Made by a program: the position numbers and the translations under genes. A stretch of 64,000 bases of DNA, taken from Bradyrhizobium murdochi. Lineage in GTDB: Bacteria > Pseudomonadota > Alphaproteobacteria > Rhizobiales > Xanthobacteraceae. The stretch spans positions 124,001 through 188,000 of the forward strand of contig NZ_AXAU01000011.1 of assembly GCF_000472965.1 (NCBI RefSeq), in the 5' to 3' direction. Below are positions 15,384-23,340 of the stretch, piece by piece. The notes beneath the pieces were generated by a model that worked only from the letters and a program-made list of their open reading frames with translations, searched no databases and was not told the origin of the DNA. The first letter of the stretch is position 1, and each line of letters begins with the position of its first letter.

Positions 15384-16484
15384 ATGTGCCGTCGGACAGA
15401 GGGAAGGCCCAATAGACGAAGTATGTCAAAACCCGGAATCCGTCTCCCATTCAGAAATTCAGTCATCGCCATTGCGATGGCGATGACGTCAATCTCGTCT
15501 GCAACAGTCTACGCCGATGAAGGCGGCGTTTCATACTGGCTCCCCGGCCGCTTCGGCAGCCTTGCGACGACCCCTCAGGTCCCCGGCTGGTCGATGGCCG
15601 CAGTGTACTATCACACCAGTGTAAGCGCGTTCGGCAGTACAGCGGCCGCCAGGGAAATCCACGTCGGCAGAATCCCCGCCACGATAAACGTCGATCTGAA
15701 CCTGCGCCTGAATGCGCAGGCGGATCTCGTGCTGCTCAATCCCATCTACACGTTCGCAACGCCGGTGCTGGGTGGACAGTTCGCCATCGGCGTAACCGGA
15801 TTGTTCGGGCGGTCTAGCGCAGATCTGGCTGGAACGCTGACGGCGGCCGTCGGCCCGCTGGCGATAACGCGCACGGGCAGTTTCGGCGATTCGATCACGT
15901 CGGTCGGCGACCTCTACCCGCAGGCGACGCTCAAGTGGAACGCCGGCGTGCACAATTTCATGACCTACGTGACGGGAGATATTCCCGTCGGGGCTTACAG
16001 TTCGACCCGCCTCGCCAATCTCGGTATCGGTCACGCCGCCATCGACGCCGGCGGCGGCTACACGTACTTCAATCCGCAAGCCGGCCACGAGTTTTCGGCT
16101 GTCGCGGGCTTCACCTACAATTTCAAGAATCAGGATACGCAGTATCAGAACGGCATCGACTTCCACGTGGACTGGGGCGCCTCCCAGTTTCTCTCCAAGC
16201 AGGTTTTCGTTGGCCTTGTAGGTTATGCCTACCAGCAGATCACCGATGATTTTGGCCAGCACCCTGCTCTGGGCGGGTTCCGCTCCCGGGTGCTCGGCAT
16301 CGGTCCGCAGGTCGGCTTCCTGTTTCCTGTAGGAGACATGCAGGGCTATCTGAACTTGAAAGGATACGGTGAGTTTGCCGCGGAGAATCGTCCGGCCGGC
16401 TGGAATACGTGGCTGACATTTTCGATCTCGCCGATGGCGCCCACCAGCACTGTGATGCCAACCCGACACGTGGCGACGAAATAA
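15384..16484 (+). CDS. Outer-membrane transporter, phenol MetA-degradation (SphA-like) family
   Basis: A 366-residue protein with a signal peptide ending near VYADEGG. The mature part has repeated amphipathic strands and the family hallmarks YWLPGRFGSLATTP, then ADLVLLNPIYTFATPVLGGQ and a C-terminal aromatic strand, as in the transporter family of the meta-cleavage phenol pathway (PF13557), predicted beta barrels for hydrophobic substrates. GGGAGGGG at 15372-15379 supports ATG 15384; ATG 15423 would give a more usual signal peptide. It follows the DUF1254 gene and is itself followed by a sulfatase gene remnant. Regulation by a nearby AraC protein is plausible but unproven. Confidence 0.85.
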   Translation: MCRRTEGRPNRRSMSKPGIRLPFRNSVIAIAMAMTSISSATVYADEGGVSYWLPGRFGSLATTPQVPGWSMAAVYYHTSVSAFGSTAAAREIHVGRIPATINVDLNLRLNAQADLVLLNPIYTFATPVLGGQFAIGVTGLFGRSSADLAGTLTAAVGPLAITRTGSFGDSITSVGDLYPQATLKWNAGVHNFMTYVTGDIPVGAYSSTRLANLGIGHAAIDAGGGYTYFNPQAGHEFSAVAGFTYNFKNQDTQYQNGIDFHVDWGASQFLSKQVFVGLVGYAYQQITDDFGQHPALGGFRSRVLGIGPQVGFLFPVGDMQGYLNLKGYGEFAAENRPAGWNTWLTFSISPMAPTSTVMPTRHVATK

Positions 16485-16494
16485 CAGGGAAGCG

Positions 16495-16675
16495 ATCGAC
16501 CGCGGTGCCGATTCTGCCTGCGCCGATATCGTGGCGTGGCCGCGGTCGGAGCTGTTCGACTGGGTCCTGCAGCCGAAGATGCACGTCACGCGATGCCAAA
16601 CGCAAAGATTGCCACCTATGCCAACCAGCAACTGCAGATACAGAACGGGTGCTGATCTGTCTCGGTATCAAGTGA
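16495..16675 (+). pseudogene. Decayed 3' end of a sulfatase gene
   Basis: This stretch aligns with 11509-11670 of the sulfatase gene: SELFDW, PKMHVT and the DNA words GCACGTCAC and TATGCCAACCAGCAACTGCA are shared. In frame it reads IDRGADSACADIVAW...SELFDWVLQPKMHVT, then a one-base deletion breaks the frame. Roughly four bases in five match, so the copy is old. Nothing of the front nine-tenths of the gene is present. It marks a second boundary about 5 kb from the intact gene. Confidence 0.8.
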
Positions 16676-16756
16676 GCGTGAGACGTGAGGCAGTTCACAT
16701 TCGAGAACCGCGAGTTGATTTAAGGCCGTCGCAAACCCGGCTTCGGGAGACGAGCC

Positions 16757-17032
16757 ATGCCATTATTCAATAGCCAAATCGATTGGCAGGGAATGGGCAC
16801 CATAGCGGTGGTCGGGCTTTTCATCCTGTTCGCCCTTACGTTCGCCGTTGTTAGTTACGTGGAATCGTCGTCGAATGCCGACCTGACCGAGTTTACGAGC
16901 ACGACCGAGTCATCGGCATCTGATCCGAACCATTCCAACGAATCTACGGCCGAGAGCCCGTCCGCCAAGGACCGAACGAGCTGCCCCCTCGGTAACAAAT
17001 CGCCACCAACTCAACTACTGCCCTTGCAGTAG
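16757..17032 (+). CDS. Small single-pass membrane protein, 91 aa
   Basis: Residues about 15-35 (TIAVVGLFILFALTFAVVSY) form one transmembrane helix. The rest is a Ser/Thr/Glu-rich, probably disordered tail with one cysteine. GGGAGACGAG precedes the ATG. No family is recognised. The neighbour downstream is a convergent DUF6894 gene. Confidence 0.55.
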   Translation: MPLFNSQIDWQGMGTIAVVGLFILFALTFAVVSYVESSSNADLTEFTSTTESSASDPNHSNESTAESPSAKDRTSCPLGNKSPPTQLLPLQ

Positions 17033-17093
17033 TCTACACTTCAGACCAATTCGACCTCGTGCGCTTACGACGCATCGTGCGCGACGGACGATC

Positions 17094-17318
17094 TCATCCA
17101 CGGCCGATAAGGTCGACCGGAGTACGGTAGAGCTCGTTACAGTCTCCATCGGTGACACGCACAGCACACCCGGTGGAACGCAGCTCGGGGCGAACGATGC
17201 AAAGCTCGCTCGCGAGGCTTTCGGCCTTATCGATCGCGTTTTCTGTGTTTTCGAGATACATGCCGCCCTGGTTTTTGAACTCCGCGCCGATGACGAGATC
17301 AAAGTTGAAGTATGGCAT
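17094..17318 (-). CDS. DUF6894 family protein, 74 aa
   Basis: MPYFNFDLVIGAEFKNQGGM with acidic helix ENAIDKAESLASELC and final strand GDCNELYRTPVDL is the pattern of the short DUF6894 proteins (MPxYxFD...) abundant in Bradyrhizobium and Methylobacterium. GGGGG lies 7 nt before the ATG at 17318. Function is unknown; members are often stress-related by context only. Confidence 0.8.
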   Translation of the reverse strand: MPYFNFDLVIGAEFKNQGGMYLENTENAIDKAESLASELCIVRPELRSTGCAVRVTDGDCNELYRTPVDLIGRG

Positions 17319-17686
17319 CAGTGCCCCCTGCCAAATTCAAGCTGCACGGAATCTAACTGAGTCTGGTGGGTTCCCCCATTTCAATTTCTGCCTTTGACAT
17401 CTGATTGTAGTCGTCTGTTGCGCTTCGGTACCGCGACCGCACCATCGCGTGCACACCACGCGACGCGGCACCTGCTGGTCCGAGACCTAAGTGGTCGAAC
17501 CGTCGCAATCGTGATTCTGCTCTGGGCGCCTGGCGCAAACCATTGAGGAGGTTGGAAACTAGTGTTGCGGCGGAGACACGTCGTGTTGGTAAATTGCAGT
17601 CGCTCACGCCACGTTTATTGCAGTTCCGAGCGCGCGGGCGCTACGGTCGCCCCGGCGAAACACTTCGCAGCCCTTCGAGGAGCGCA
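17319..17686. other. Intergenic region without recognisable gene
   Basis: A 368-base divergent gap between the DUF6894 gene and the exported hydrolase gene. I see no RNA gene, strong palindrome or credible short ORF. It should contain two promoters. Confidence 0.4.
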
Positions 17687-18436
17687 ATGAAGCCATATCG
17701 CGGCGATATCGGAACTGTCGGCTGGGTATCCTTTCTCTGTCTGGCATCGTTGCGTCGACTGCATGCGATAGCTATCGCAGTCTTGCTGCTCCTGGCGATC
17801 GGCGCAAGCCCGGCACAGGCAAGGAGTTCCGCGCCGGCAGCCTCGACTGCTCATGTCTATCTGCTCCGCGGCGTGCTCAATATCTTTTCCCTGGGGCTCG
17901 ATGACATTGCGGTAAAGCTGCGGGCGCAGGGCATCCCGGTCACTGTCGCGAACTTTGCCTCCTGGTCGTCGCTCGCCGACGAAGCCGCCGCCGGATACAA
18001 GAGTGGCAGAATCAAGACGATCATTCTGGTCGGGCATTCCTCGGGCGCGACCGCGCTTCCCGACATGGTCGCCAAGCTGGATCAGCTTGGCGCTCCCGTT
18101 AAGCTCGCCATCGGCCTGGATTCTGTGTTTCGCACCAGCCTCTCGGGACGCGTGGGCCGCTATATAAACTTCTACATCGCCAACGGCGCCGGCACGCCGG
18201 TTCAGAAAACCGGACAATTCCAGGGCAAGCTCGAGAATGTGAACGTGCAGAACGTGCCTGGCGTCGGGCACATGTCCATCGAAAAGAACCTGATCATGCA
18301 GCAGAAGGTGATAAGCGAGATCGACGCTGTCGTCTTCGGCCGATCCGTACCAGCTTTGGGGGCCCAGAAGCCGCGGCAACCTGGAGAGGCAAGCGCGGCG
18401 AGGTCCGGCACGGCAAGCGCCGCGGCGGTACGTTAG
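17687..18436 (+). CDS. Exported alpha/beta-hydrolase-like protein, copy A
   Basis: A 249-residue protein. After a basic N-terminus, residues about 24-45 are hydrophobic and end in PAQARSS, a signal peptide. The mature part opens with HVYLLRGVLNIFSLGLDDIA and has TIILVGHSSGATALPDM near residue 110-125, the nucleophile elbow G-H-S-S-G. IGLDSVF and GVGHMSIEK may supply the Asp and His of the triad. GAGGAG precedes ATG 17687. It is followed by a similar gene at 18679, suggesting a tandem duplication. Substrate unknown; could be an esterase or thioesterase-like protein of the periplasm. Confidence 0.7.
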   Translation: MKPYRGDIGTVGWVSFLCLASLRRLHAIAIAVLLLLAIGASPAQARSSAPAASTAHVYLLRGVLNIFSLGLDDIAVKLRAQGIPVTVANFASWSSLADEAAAGYKSGRIKTIILVGHSSGATALPDMVAKLDQLGAPVKLAIGLDSVFRTSLSGRVGRYINFYIANGAGTPVQKTGQFQGKLENVNVQNVPGVGHMSIEKNLIMQQKVISEIDAVVFGRSVPALGAQKPRQPGEASAARSGTASAAAVR

Positions 18437-18537
18437 AGCGTTTTCCAGCGAAGTGGACACCGGTTCGCGTCAAGAAAACGCGTCAAAACAAGAATCTAGA
18501 GCCCGGTTCTGATTAATCAGAACCGAAAAGGCTCTAG
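18435..18537 (+). repeat. Rhizobiales dispersed repeat with terminator-like hairpin
   Basis: AGAGCGTTTTCCAGCGAAGT, then GACACCGGTTCGCGTCAAGA and a hairpin around GGTTCTGATTAATCAGAACC, closing with AGGCTCTAG. This unit is a familiar intergenic repeat of Rhizobiales genomes. It begins at the stop codon of the preceding gene and probably terminates its transcript. Confidence 0.8.
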
Positions 18538-18678
18538 TAGTTCGAACGCCGTCGCCGCAGCGACGAGCGCCGCAAATTCTGCCAATTCCTCTACGATAGA
18601 TCACCCGCTAGAAGCGCCGGGTGGCGTAGCCCGCCGGCATTCAAGGTTCGGCACTTCTACGCCCAGATCGCGAGCGGA

Positions 18679-19617
18679 ATGTACATGAAAAGTCCGACGC
18701 TGGTTGCAGCCGTGGTGATCCGTGCAGCCCTTTCCGTCTGCATCTTGTCGGCCGCTTGCAATCTGGCGGTCGCCGACCCGGTCGCACGCACGGCCAATGC
18801 TGTCGCAACCGTCGCTCCCGACACGCCGCCAGCCGCGGCCCAGCCGCAGCCGCGCGTTTACCTGTTCCGCGGCGCGCTCGGCCCGATCTTTTCGCGCGGG
18901 ATGGACCGCCTGACCAATCGTCTCCAGGAAGCCGGTATCCGGGCTGACGTCTACGAATTCACGATTTGCCGGCTGATTGCGGATCAGGCGATCCGCGACT
19001 TCCGGAACGATCCTGCGCCGATTGTGCTGATCGGTCATTCGATGGGCGGACTGTGCGCCTTGACGTTCGCCGGCATACTGAAGTCTGAAAACATACAGGT
19101 AAGCCTGGTGGTCACCATTGATCCGGCCCAGGCAAGCCCGAAAGTGCCGCTGAACGTCGAGCGTTTCATCAACATTTTCCTGTCCGACAGCATACTGGGC
19201 GGCGGCGATGTGGTGGCGGAGCAGGGTTACCAGGGTCACTACGCGAGCTTCGATTTGAAGCAGCACGGGGAAGTCACCCACATCAACATCGACAAGATGG
19301 ATTCCATGCACGAGCAAGTGGTGACAGCAATTGCGCAACTTGCGACGACGCCGGCCAAGGGAGAGGCGGTGCCGCTGCGCTACGTCGTTCCTCCTGATGC
19401 CCCGCTGGAGCTGTGGGACAGCGGCACGCAGCAACTCGCCCGTTCGGGCGATACCCTGCAGAAGCTAGCGGCACTGAACCATGTACCGCTCTGGTCACTT
19501 ACCCAGGCCAATCAGCATTCCGACAGTGCACCGCTGTCAGTTGGCCAACGCGTCCTGGTTCCGCGCCGTCTTGCTCCACCTGTCGCGACACCAGCGGCGT
19601 CGCGACGGAAACGGTAG
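18679..19617 (+). CDS. Exported alpha/beta hydrolase with C-terminal LysM domain, copy B
   Basis: A 312-residue protein. Signal peptide to about residue 32 (LAVADP). The hydrolase part shares its opening with copy A (RVYLFRGALGPIFSRGMDRL against HVYLLRGVLNIFSLGLDDIA) and has IVLIGHSMGGLCALTFAG near residue 115-130, a full GHSMGG nucleophile elbow; VTIDPAQ and EVTHINIDK are candidate acid and His. Residues about 255-298 (RSGDTLQKLAALNHVPLWSL, then LSVGQRVLVPRR) form a LysM-like peptidoglycan-binding domain absent from copy A. The pairing suggests a wall-anchored and a free form of the same hydrolase. Substrate unknown. Confidence 0.75.
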   Translation: MYMKSPTLVAAVVIRAALSVCILSAACNLAVADPVARTANAVATVAPDTPPAAAQPQPRVYLFRGALGPIFSRGMDRLTNRLQEAGIRADVYEFTICRLIADQAIRDFRNDPAPIVLIGHSMGGLCALTFAGILKSENIQVSLVVTIDPAQASPKVPLNVERFINIFLSDSILGGGDVVAEQGYQGHYASFDLKQHGEVTHINIDKMDSMHEQVVTAIAQLATTPAKGEAVPLRYVVPPDAPLELWDSGTQQLARSGDTLQKLAALNHVPLWSLTQANQHSDSAPLSVGQRVLVPRRLAPPVATPAASRRKR

Positions 19618-19631
19618 GTGGAAAAGCGACG

Positions 19632-20258
19632 TCAGGTGCGCGGCAGGAACGGAATCAGCATGGGAACGCGACGGCAGTACGATCCATAGGCATCCGCACC
19701 GAGTTCTGCCGTAAGGAAGCCCTCCTCCATGCGGGCCTTCAACCCCATCCCGAGCGAGATCAGCGCCGCACCCAGCATCGCGGTCACCGTTCCGACCGCT
19801 ATACCCGTCACCAGCATCCCAGCGATAAGCCCGGTATAGATCGGGTGGCGCACCAGCCCGTAAGGGCCGGTATCGATGACCTGATGGCCTTCCTTGTGCG
19901 TGATCGCGTTCGACCAGAAGCGTCCGAGATGAATTCTCCCCCACCATGTGAATGAGATCCCCGCAAGGACAAGGCACGCGAGCACATAGATGCCAAGGCT
20001 GCCAAACTGCCAGAGCGGCTTTTCGCCAAGGACCTTGCCGGTCAATGGCAAGAAAAGAATGGCCCCTACGAGAATCGGGAAACGGTATTTGAGCGAGTCC
20101 CAGGTCATCACGTGTTTCTTCGTTTGACCGGACCAGAACGACGCCAAAACCCAGCTCATGACCCACAAAATCCAGATGATGGCGAGCAACTGTGTGGGCC
20201 AGGTAGTGGTCCAGCCACTCAAGGCGAAAGCCAACCATTGACCAGGATCGTTCAGCAT
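19632..20258 (-). CDS. Isoprenylcysteine carboxyl methyltransferase-like membrane protein
   Basis: A 208-residue protein with five or so transmembrane helices. The C-terminal part has TGPYGLVRHPIYTGLIAGML near residue 130-150, the SAM-binding RHPxY signature of the ICMT/PEMT superfamily, and a late Glu (KARMEEGFL). Bacterial members methylate small hydrophobic or phenolic carboxyl, hydroxyl or amino groups at the membrane; the target here is unknown. It is the last gene of a three-gene minus-strand unit (21869 to 19632) and starts 12 bp after the SDR gene ends. Confidence 0.85.
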   Translation of the reverse strand: MLNDPGQWLAFALSGWTTTWPTQLLAIIWILWVMSWVLASFWSGQTKKHVMTWDSLKYRFPILVGAILFLPLTGKVLGEKPLWQFGSLGIYVLACLVLAGISFTWWGRIHLGRFWSNAITHKEGHQVIDTGPYGLVRHPIYTGLIAGMLVTGIAVGTVTAMLGAALISLGMGLKARMEEGFLTAELGADAYGSYCRRVPMLIPFLPRT

Positions 20259-20270
20259 GTCGCGGACACC

Positions 20271-21323
20271 TTAAGCGATTGGATCAACCGCCGAACAGGC
20301 GCTCGACGTGAAACGAGTGCTCGGCATTGAGTCCCATTCAGGTTGGTTGTGGCCGGCATCAAGCAGATGCGCAATGGTTTCACGCAAAACGGGTTCGACA
20401 GGGCCCGGCGCATAGCCCAGCTCCCGTTGCGCTTTTTCGATCGACAACGCCCCCGCCCGCAATGCGATACGAACGCCTTCGGCCGTTCCGGACGGAGGCC
20501 GGCGCGTCACGTGATCGGCGATGAACTCCAGTGTTGCAGTGACCATTTCGGCGACCCTGCCGTTCACTTGAATGCACCGGATGCGACGGCCGCTGATATC
20601 AGCCAGGAGTTCGAGAACCCGTCTTAGCGGCATGCTTTCGCCACCGAGCACGTAGCGATGTCCAGCCTGTCCGCGCTCCATGGCAAAGATCAGCCCTTCG
20701 GCGGCGTCGCGCACATCGACCAGGTTCACGACAAAATCAAGATGCAATTGGAGACGCCGGTTGAGAAAATACCGGAGCATCGCCGTCGGCGGGGTAACGT
20801 TATGGTCATAAGGCCCGACGGGCATGGTGGGACAGCCGATAACCACCGGGTATCCGGATGCGGCCGCCTGCATAGCGAACCGGTCGGCGAGCATTTTCGA
20901 GCGTGTATATGGACCCGGCATGTCGTCCGGCAGGAGCGCATCGTCGGCGACAGGAACCGCCGATGGCGAGGCACGGAACAGAATGGATTCCGTCGAGCAG
21001 TGCAGGAAGCGTTTTATGCCGCGCCTGCGCGCTGTCTCAATGACGATCTCGGTGCCGCCGAAATTGACGGTGTGAAAATCGGCCTTCCGCGGCAGCCACA
21101 TCCCCGGCAAGCCGGCTAGGTGATAGACTTCGTCGACCCCGTCCATCGCGCGGTCAACCAGGTCCCGATCAAGCACCGATCCACTGACATACTGAACCTG
21201 CGGCAACGCGCGAGGGGGTGGCTGAAGATCGAGCACCCTCACCTGCCGACCTCGCGCTATCAGCGCCGAGACCAGGTGCTTTCCGATGAATCCGCTGCCG
21301 CCCGTGACCAGTATGTGAGTCAT
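20271..21323 (-). CDS. NAD(P)-dependent epimerase/dehydratase (extended SDR)
   Basis: A 350-residue cytoplasmic enzyme. ILVTGGSGFIGKHLVSALIA at residues 4-23 is the glycine-rich NAD(P) site (GGSGFIG), YHLAG near residue 67 and YTRSK near residue 138 (YxxxK) complete the extended-SDR active site. It resembles the sterol-dehydrogenase/dihydroflavonol reductase-like branch that includes the hopanoid-associated HpnA epimerases, but I cannot call HpnA. Middle gene of an operon with an Mpo1-like dioxygenase upstream (33 bp) and an ICMT-like methyltransferase downstream (12 bp), which points to lipid or polyketide modification. Confidence 0.85.
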   Translation of the reverse strand: MTHILVTGGSGFIGKHLVSALIARGRQVRVLDLQPPPRALPQVQYVSGSVLDRDLVDRAMDGVDEVYHLAGLPGMWLPRKADFHTVNFGGTEIVIETARRRGIKRFLHCSTESILFRASPSAVPVADDALLPDDMPGPYTRSKMLADRFAMQAAASGYPVVIGCPTMPVGPYDHNVTPPTAMLRYFLNRRLQLHLDFVVNLVDVRDAAEGLIFAMERGQAGHRYVLGGESMPLRRVLELLADISGRRIRCIQVNGRVAEMVTATLEFIADHVTRRPPSGTAEGVRIALRAGALSIEKAQRELGYAPGPVEPVLRETIAHLLDAGHNQPEWDSMPSTRFTSSACSAVDPIA

Positions 21324-21356
21324 GCCGCCGATGAACTCAAGCTGAACTATTTGAGA

Positions 21357-21869
21357 TCAAGATGCAGCGCTTTGCGGATGCACTTGGATGATGATGGCGA
21401 GATCGCGCCGAAAGCCCAGCGCGATAAACAGTTTTGCCATGACAAACATTGGGCCCAGCAACAGGTGAGTCGGATTGTCGACCAGCGCCGGCTGCCGCCG
21501 CTCGAACACGCGGTGCCCAATAATCTGCGATGCAACGCCGACGACAATCAAGATGGCCGTAAGTGACCACATGCCGGCAGTCGTCGTCTGATCAACGATC
21601 ACGGCAGCGACTGAGAGCAACACAACCGCGGCTCCGAAGATTCCGGCGCCAAGCGCGAAATCTAGCAGGAACCAATAGACGAGCACCGGTACGACAGCGA
21701 TGATTGCCGCGCTGGTTTGGAACCCGAATACAGTGATGGACCACAGGCTGAGCGGAAGGATAGCGGCCAGGAACAGGAACACGATGCCGAACACATGCAT
21801 TGCGCAGTTCCAGGGGTCACGATGATACTCGACGTAATCTGCAAGCTGCCGCCGAAAATACGAACTCAT
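21357..21869 (-). CDS. Mpo1-like (DUF962) membrane protein, putative 2-hydroxy fatty acid dioxygenase
   Basis: A 170-residue protein with about four transmembrane helices. YVEYHRDPWNCAMHVFGIVF near residues 12-31 carries the H-x-N-x3-H metal-ligand pattern of the Mpo1/YGL010w family, in which the yeast enzyme alpha-oxidises 2-hydroxy fatty acids with Fe(II). A further His pair is seen at residue 117 (IGHRVFERRQP) and in NPTHLLLGP. First gene of the operon leading to the SDR and ICMT-like genes. A perfect palindrome lies about 100 bp upstream at 21972-21984. Confidence 0.8.
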   Translation of the reverse strand: MSSYFRRQLADYVEYHRDPWNCAMHVFGIVFLFLAAILPLSLWSITVFGFQTSAAIIAVVPVLVYWFLLDFALGAGIFGAAVVLLSVAAVIVDQTTTAGMWSLTAILIVVGVASQIIGHRVFERRQPALVDNPTHLLLGPMFVMAKLFIALGFRRDLAIIIQVHPQSAAS

Positions 21870-22210
21870 GCGGTGCTTATCCCCCTGCTATCGGCAAACG
21901 CGGCCAGACGGGTCAATCAAAAACCCGGCCGCACCCGCTTCGATGCCCCAACTTCCATCAGAGACAGAATGCTAGTTAAACTAGTAAATCATCATCAAGT
22001 CAAAACGCGGACGCGGCACGTTTGACACTCCCTCGAGCCTGCTGCCAATGTTGACAAATCATGCAGTAATTCAGACGATTAGCATCGCACAGGGTCTCAG
22101 GAACCGCCGCGCGCAGCGATAATTTTCCGGCAAGTGTTGCCGTTCAGCCAACCTGTCACAATCGTTTCGTCAGACCTTTCCCCATGATCCTTAAGCGACA
22201 GCGATCGCGC
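21870..22210. other. Intergenic region upstream of the Mpo1-like operon
   Basis: A 341-base gap with one clear signal, the palindrome at 21972-21984, in an AT-rich patch (about 21965-22010). The rest, up to the stop of the AraC gene at 22211, shows no gene. Confidence 0.5.
21972..21984. promoter_or_regulatory. Palindromic operator candidate CTAGTTAAACTAG
   Basis: A perfect 6+1+6 inverted repeat in an AT-rich patch, 103 bp upstream of the Mpo1-like gene start. Size and symmetry suit a TetR- or MarR-type dimer. No regulator gene of these classes adjoins the operon, so the binding protein is unknown. Confidence 0.5.
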
Positions 22211-23188
22211 CTACTCCGGCGACATCTGCGTCTGCCGCCAGGCGGCCGGTGGCGTCCCTACCGTCCTGCGAAACGCGCGATTGAAGGCCGCTTCGGAATC
22301 GTAGCCAACCGCCTCCGCTACGCGGGCGATCGGATCGCTTCCAGATGCCAGCAGACCGGCAGCGAGTTGCATGCGCCAGCGCGTCAGATACTGCATCGGC
22401 GGTTGCCCGATCAGATGGGTGAACCGTTGCGCGAACGTTGATCGTGACAACCCCACGGCCTTCGCGAGATCATCCAATGTCCAATCCGCCGCGGGCTCGC
22501 CATGCAAGAGATTCAGCGCTTGACCGACGTGTCGATCGGCCAAGCCGGCAAACCAGCCGGTCTGTTCGGGGCCAAGCGCTTCGATATGGCATCTGATCGC
22601 CTCGACAAAGAGCAGTTCGCCCAGCCGGGCCAGCACACCCTCCCCGCCGGTTCGGCGCCCCTCCGATTCAACCCGTGCGGCATTGATCAGGTAACCAAGT
22701 CCCGAATTCTCCCGATATGAACTTCCGCGCAGATGAAGGACGGCAGGCAGCGATTCGAGGAGTGGATTGAAAGGACGCGCGTCGCAGCCGAGAAATCCGC
22801 ACAGGATGCGCGCGTCGGCGGGTCCGCTGTCGCCGAGGCGGACCTTGTGGGGAAGCTGGTCGGCGGTCGGCCGATGATAGTAGCTCGGGTCAGGGACTGC
22901 CTGCATGCCCGGCGCACTCGAAAGCACATGCGCTGAACCTTGCGGAAATGCGATGATATCGCCCGCGTCGAGCCGCACGGATGGCTCATCGATCAGCCCG
23001 CCCCAGCAACAACCATCGACAACGACGTGATATTCGATGACATGCTGCGCTCCCGGCAACACGGCTGAAGCGCAGGCCGACGATGGCGGCGCCGCAGCCA
23101 CCCATGGTGCGCGAACGTCAAGATGGAAGAACATCGCACTGCAAAGTCGTACGGCGCGCAACACATCGGACAGGGCATCCGCCCCCAT
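22211..23188 (-). CDS. AraC family regulator with cupin ligand-binding domain
   Basis: A 325-residue regulator. Residues about 1-175 form a Cupin_6-type domain (DALSDVLRAVRLCSAMFFHL, then YHVVVDGCCWGGL and LDAGDIIAFPQGSAHVLS). The C-terminal double HTH is DLAKAVGLSRSTFAQRFTHL and IARVAEAVGYDSEAAFNRAF, ending in the family tail GTPPAAWRQ. ATG 23188 follows GGAG by 8 nt; a GTG at 23218 is weaker. It is divergent from the methyltransferase gene at 23341, a common regulator-target arrangement. Confidence 0.9.
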   Translation of the reverse strand: MGADALSDVLRAVRLCSAMFFHLDVRAPWVAAAPPSSACASAVLPGAQHVIEYHVVVDGCCWGGLIDEPSVRLDAGDIIAFPQGSAHVLSSAPGMQAVPDPSYYHRPTADQLPHKVRLGDSGPADARILCGFLGCDARPFNPLLESLPAVLHLRGSSYRENSGLGYLINAARVESEGRRTGGEGVLARLGELLFVEAIRCHIEALGPEQTGWFAGLADRHVGQALNLLHGEPAADWTLDDLAKAVGLSRSTFAQRFTHLIGQPPMQYLTRWRMQLAAGLLASGSDPIARVAEAVGYDSEAAFNRAFRRTVGTPPAAWRQTQMSPE

Positions 23189-23340
23189 AGTCGCAGCTCC
23201 AATCGGACGCTCGGGCACGCTTCTCGGACGAACAGCAAAAATAGGAAGGATTCAGACGCTCAGTCAAGCCATCCGGCAGCCTGGTCATTTGCCGCAGCCT
23301 CGCGAGGACCTATGTCCCCATCGCGCCAAAGGAGGCAGCA

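Noticed and set aside
16531..16773. 80-codon plus-strand ORF starting MAWPRSELFDW
   Set aside because: It is the frameshifted sulfatase remnant running on into spacer DNA, annotated as a pseudogene instead.
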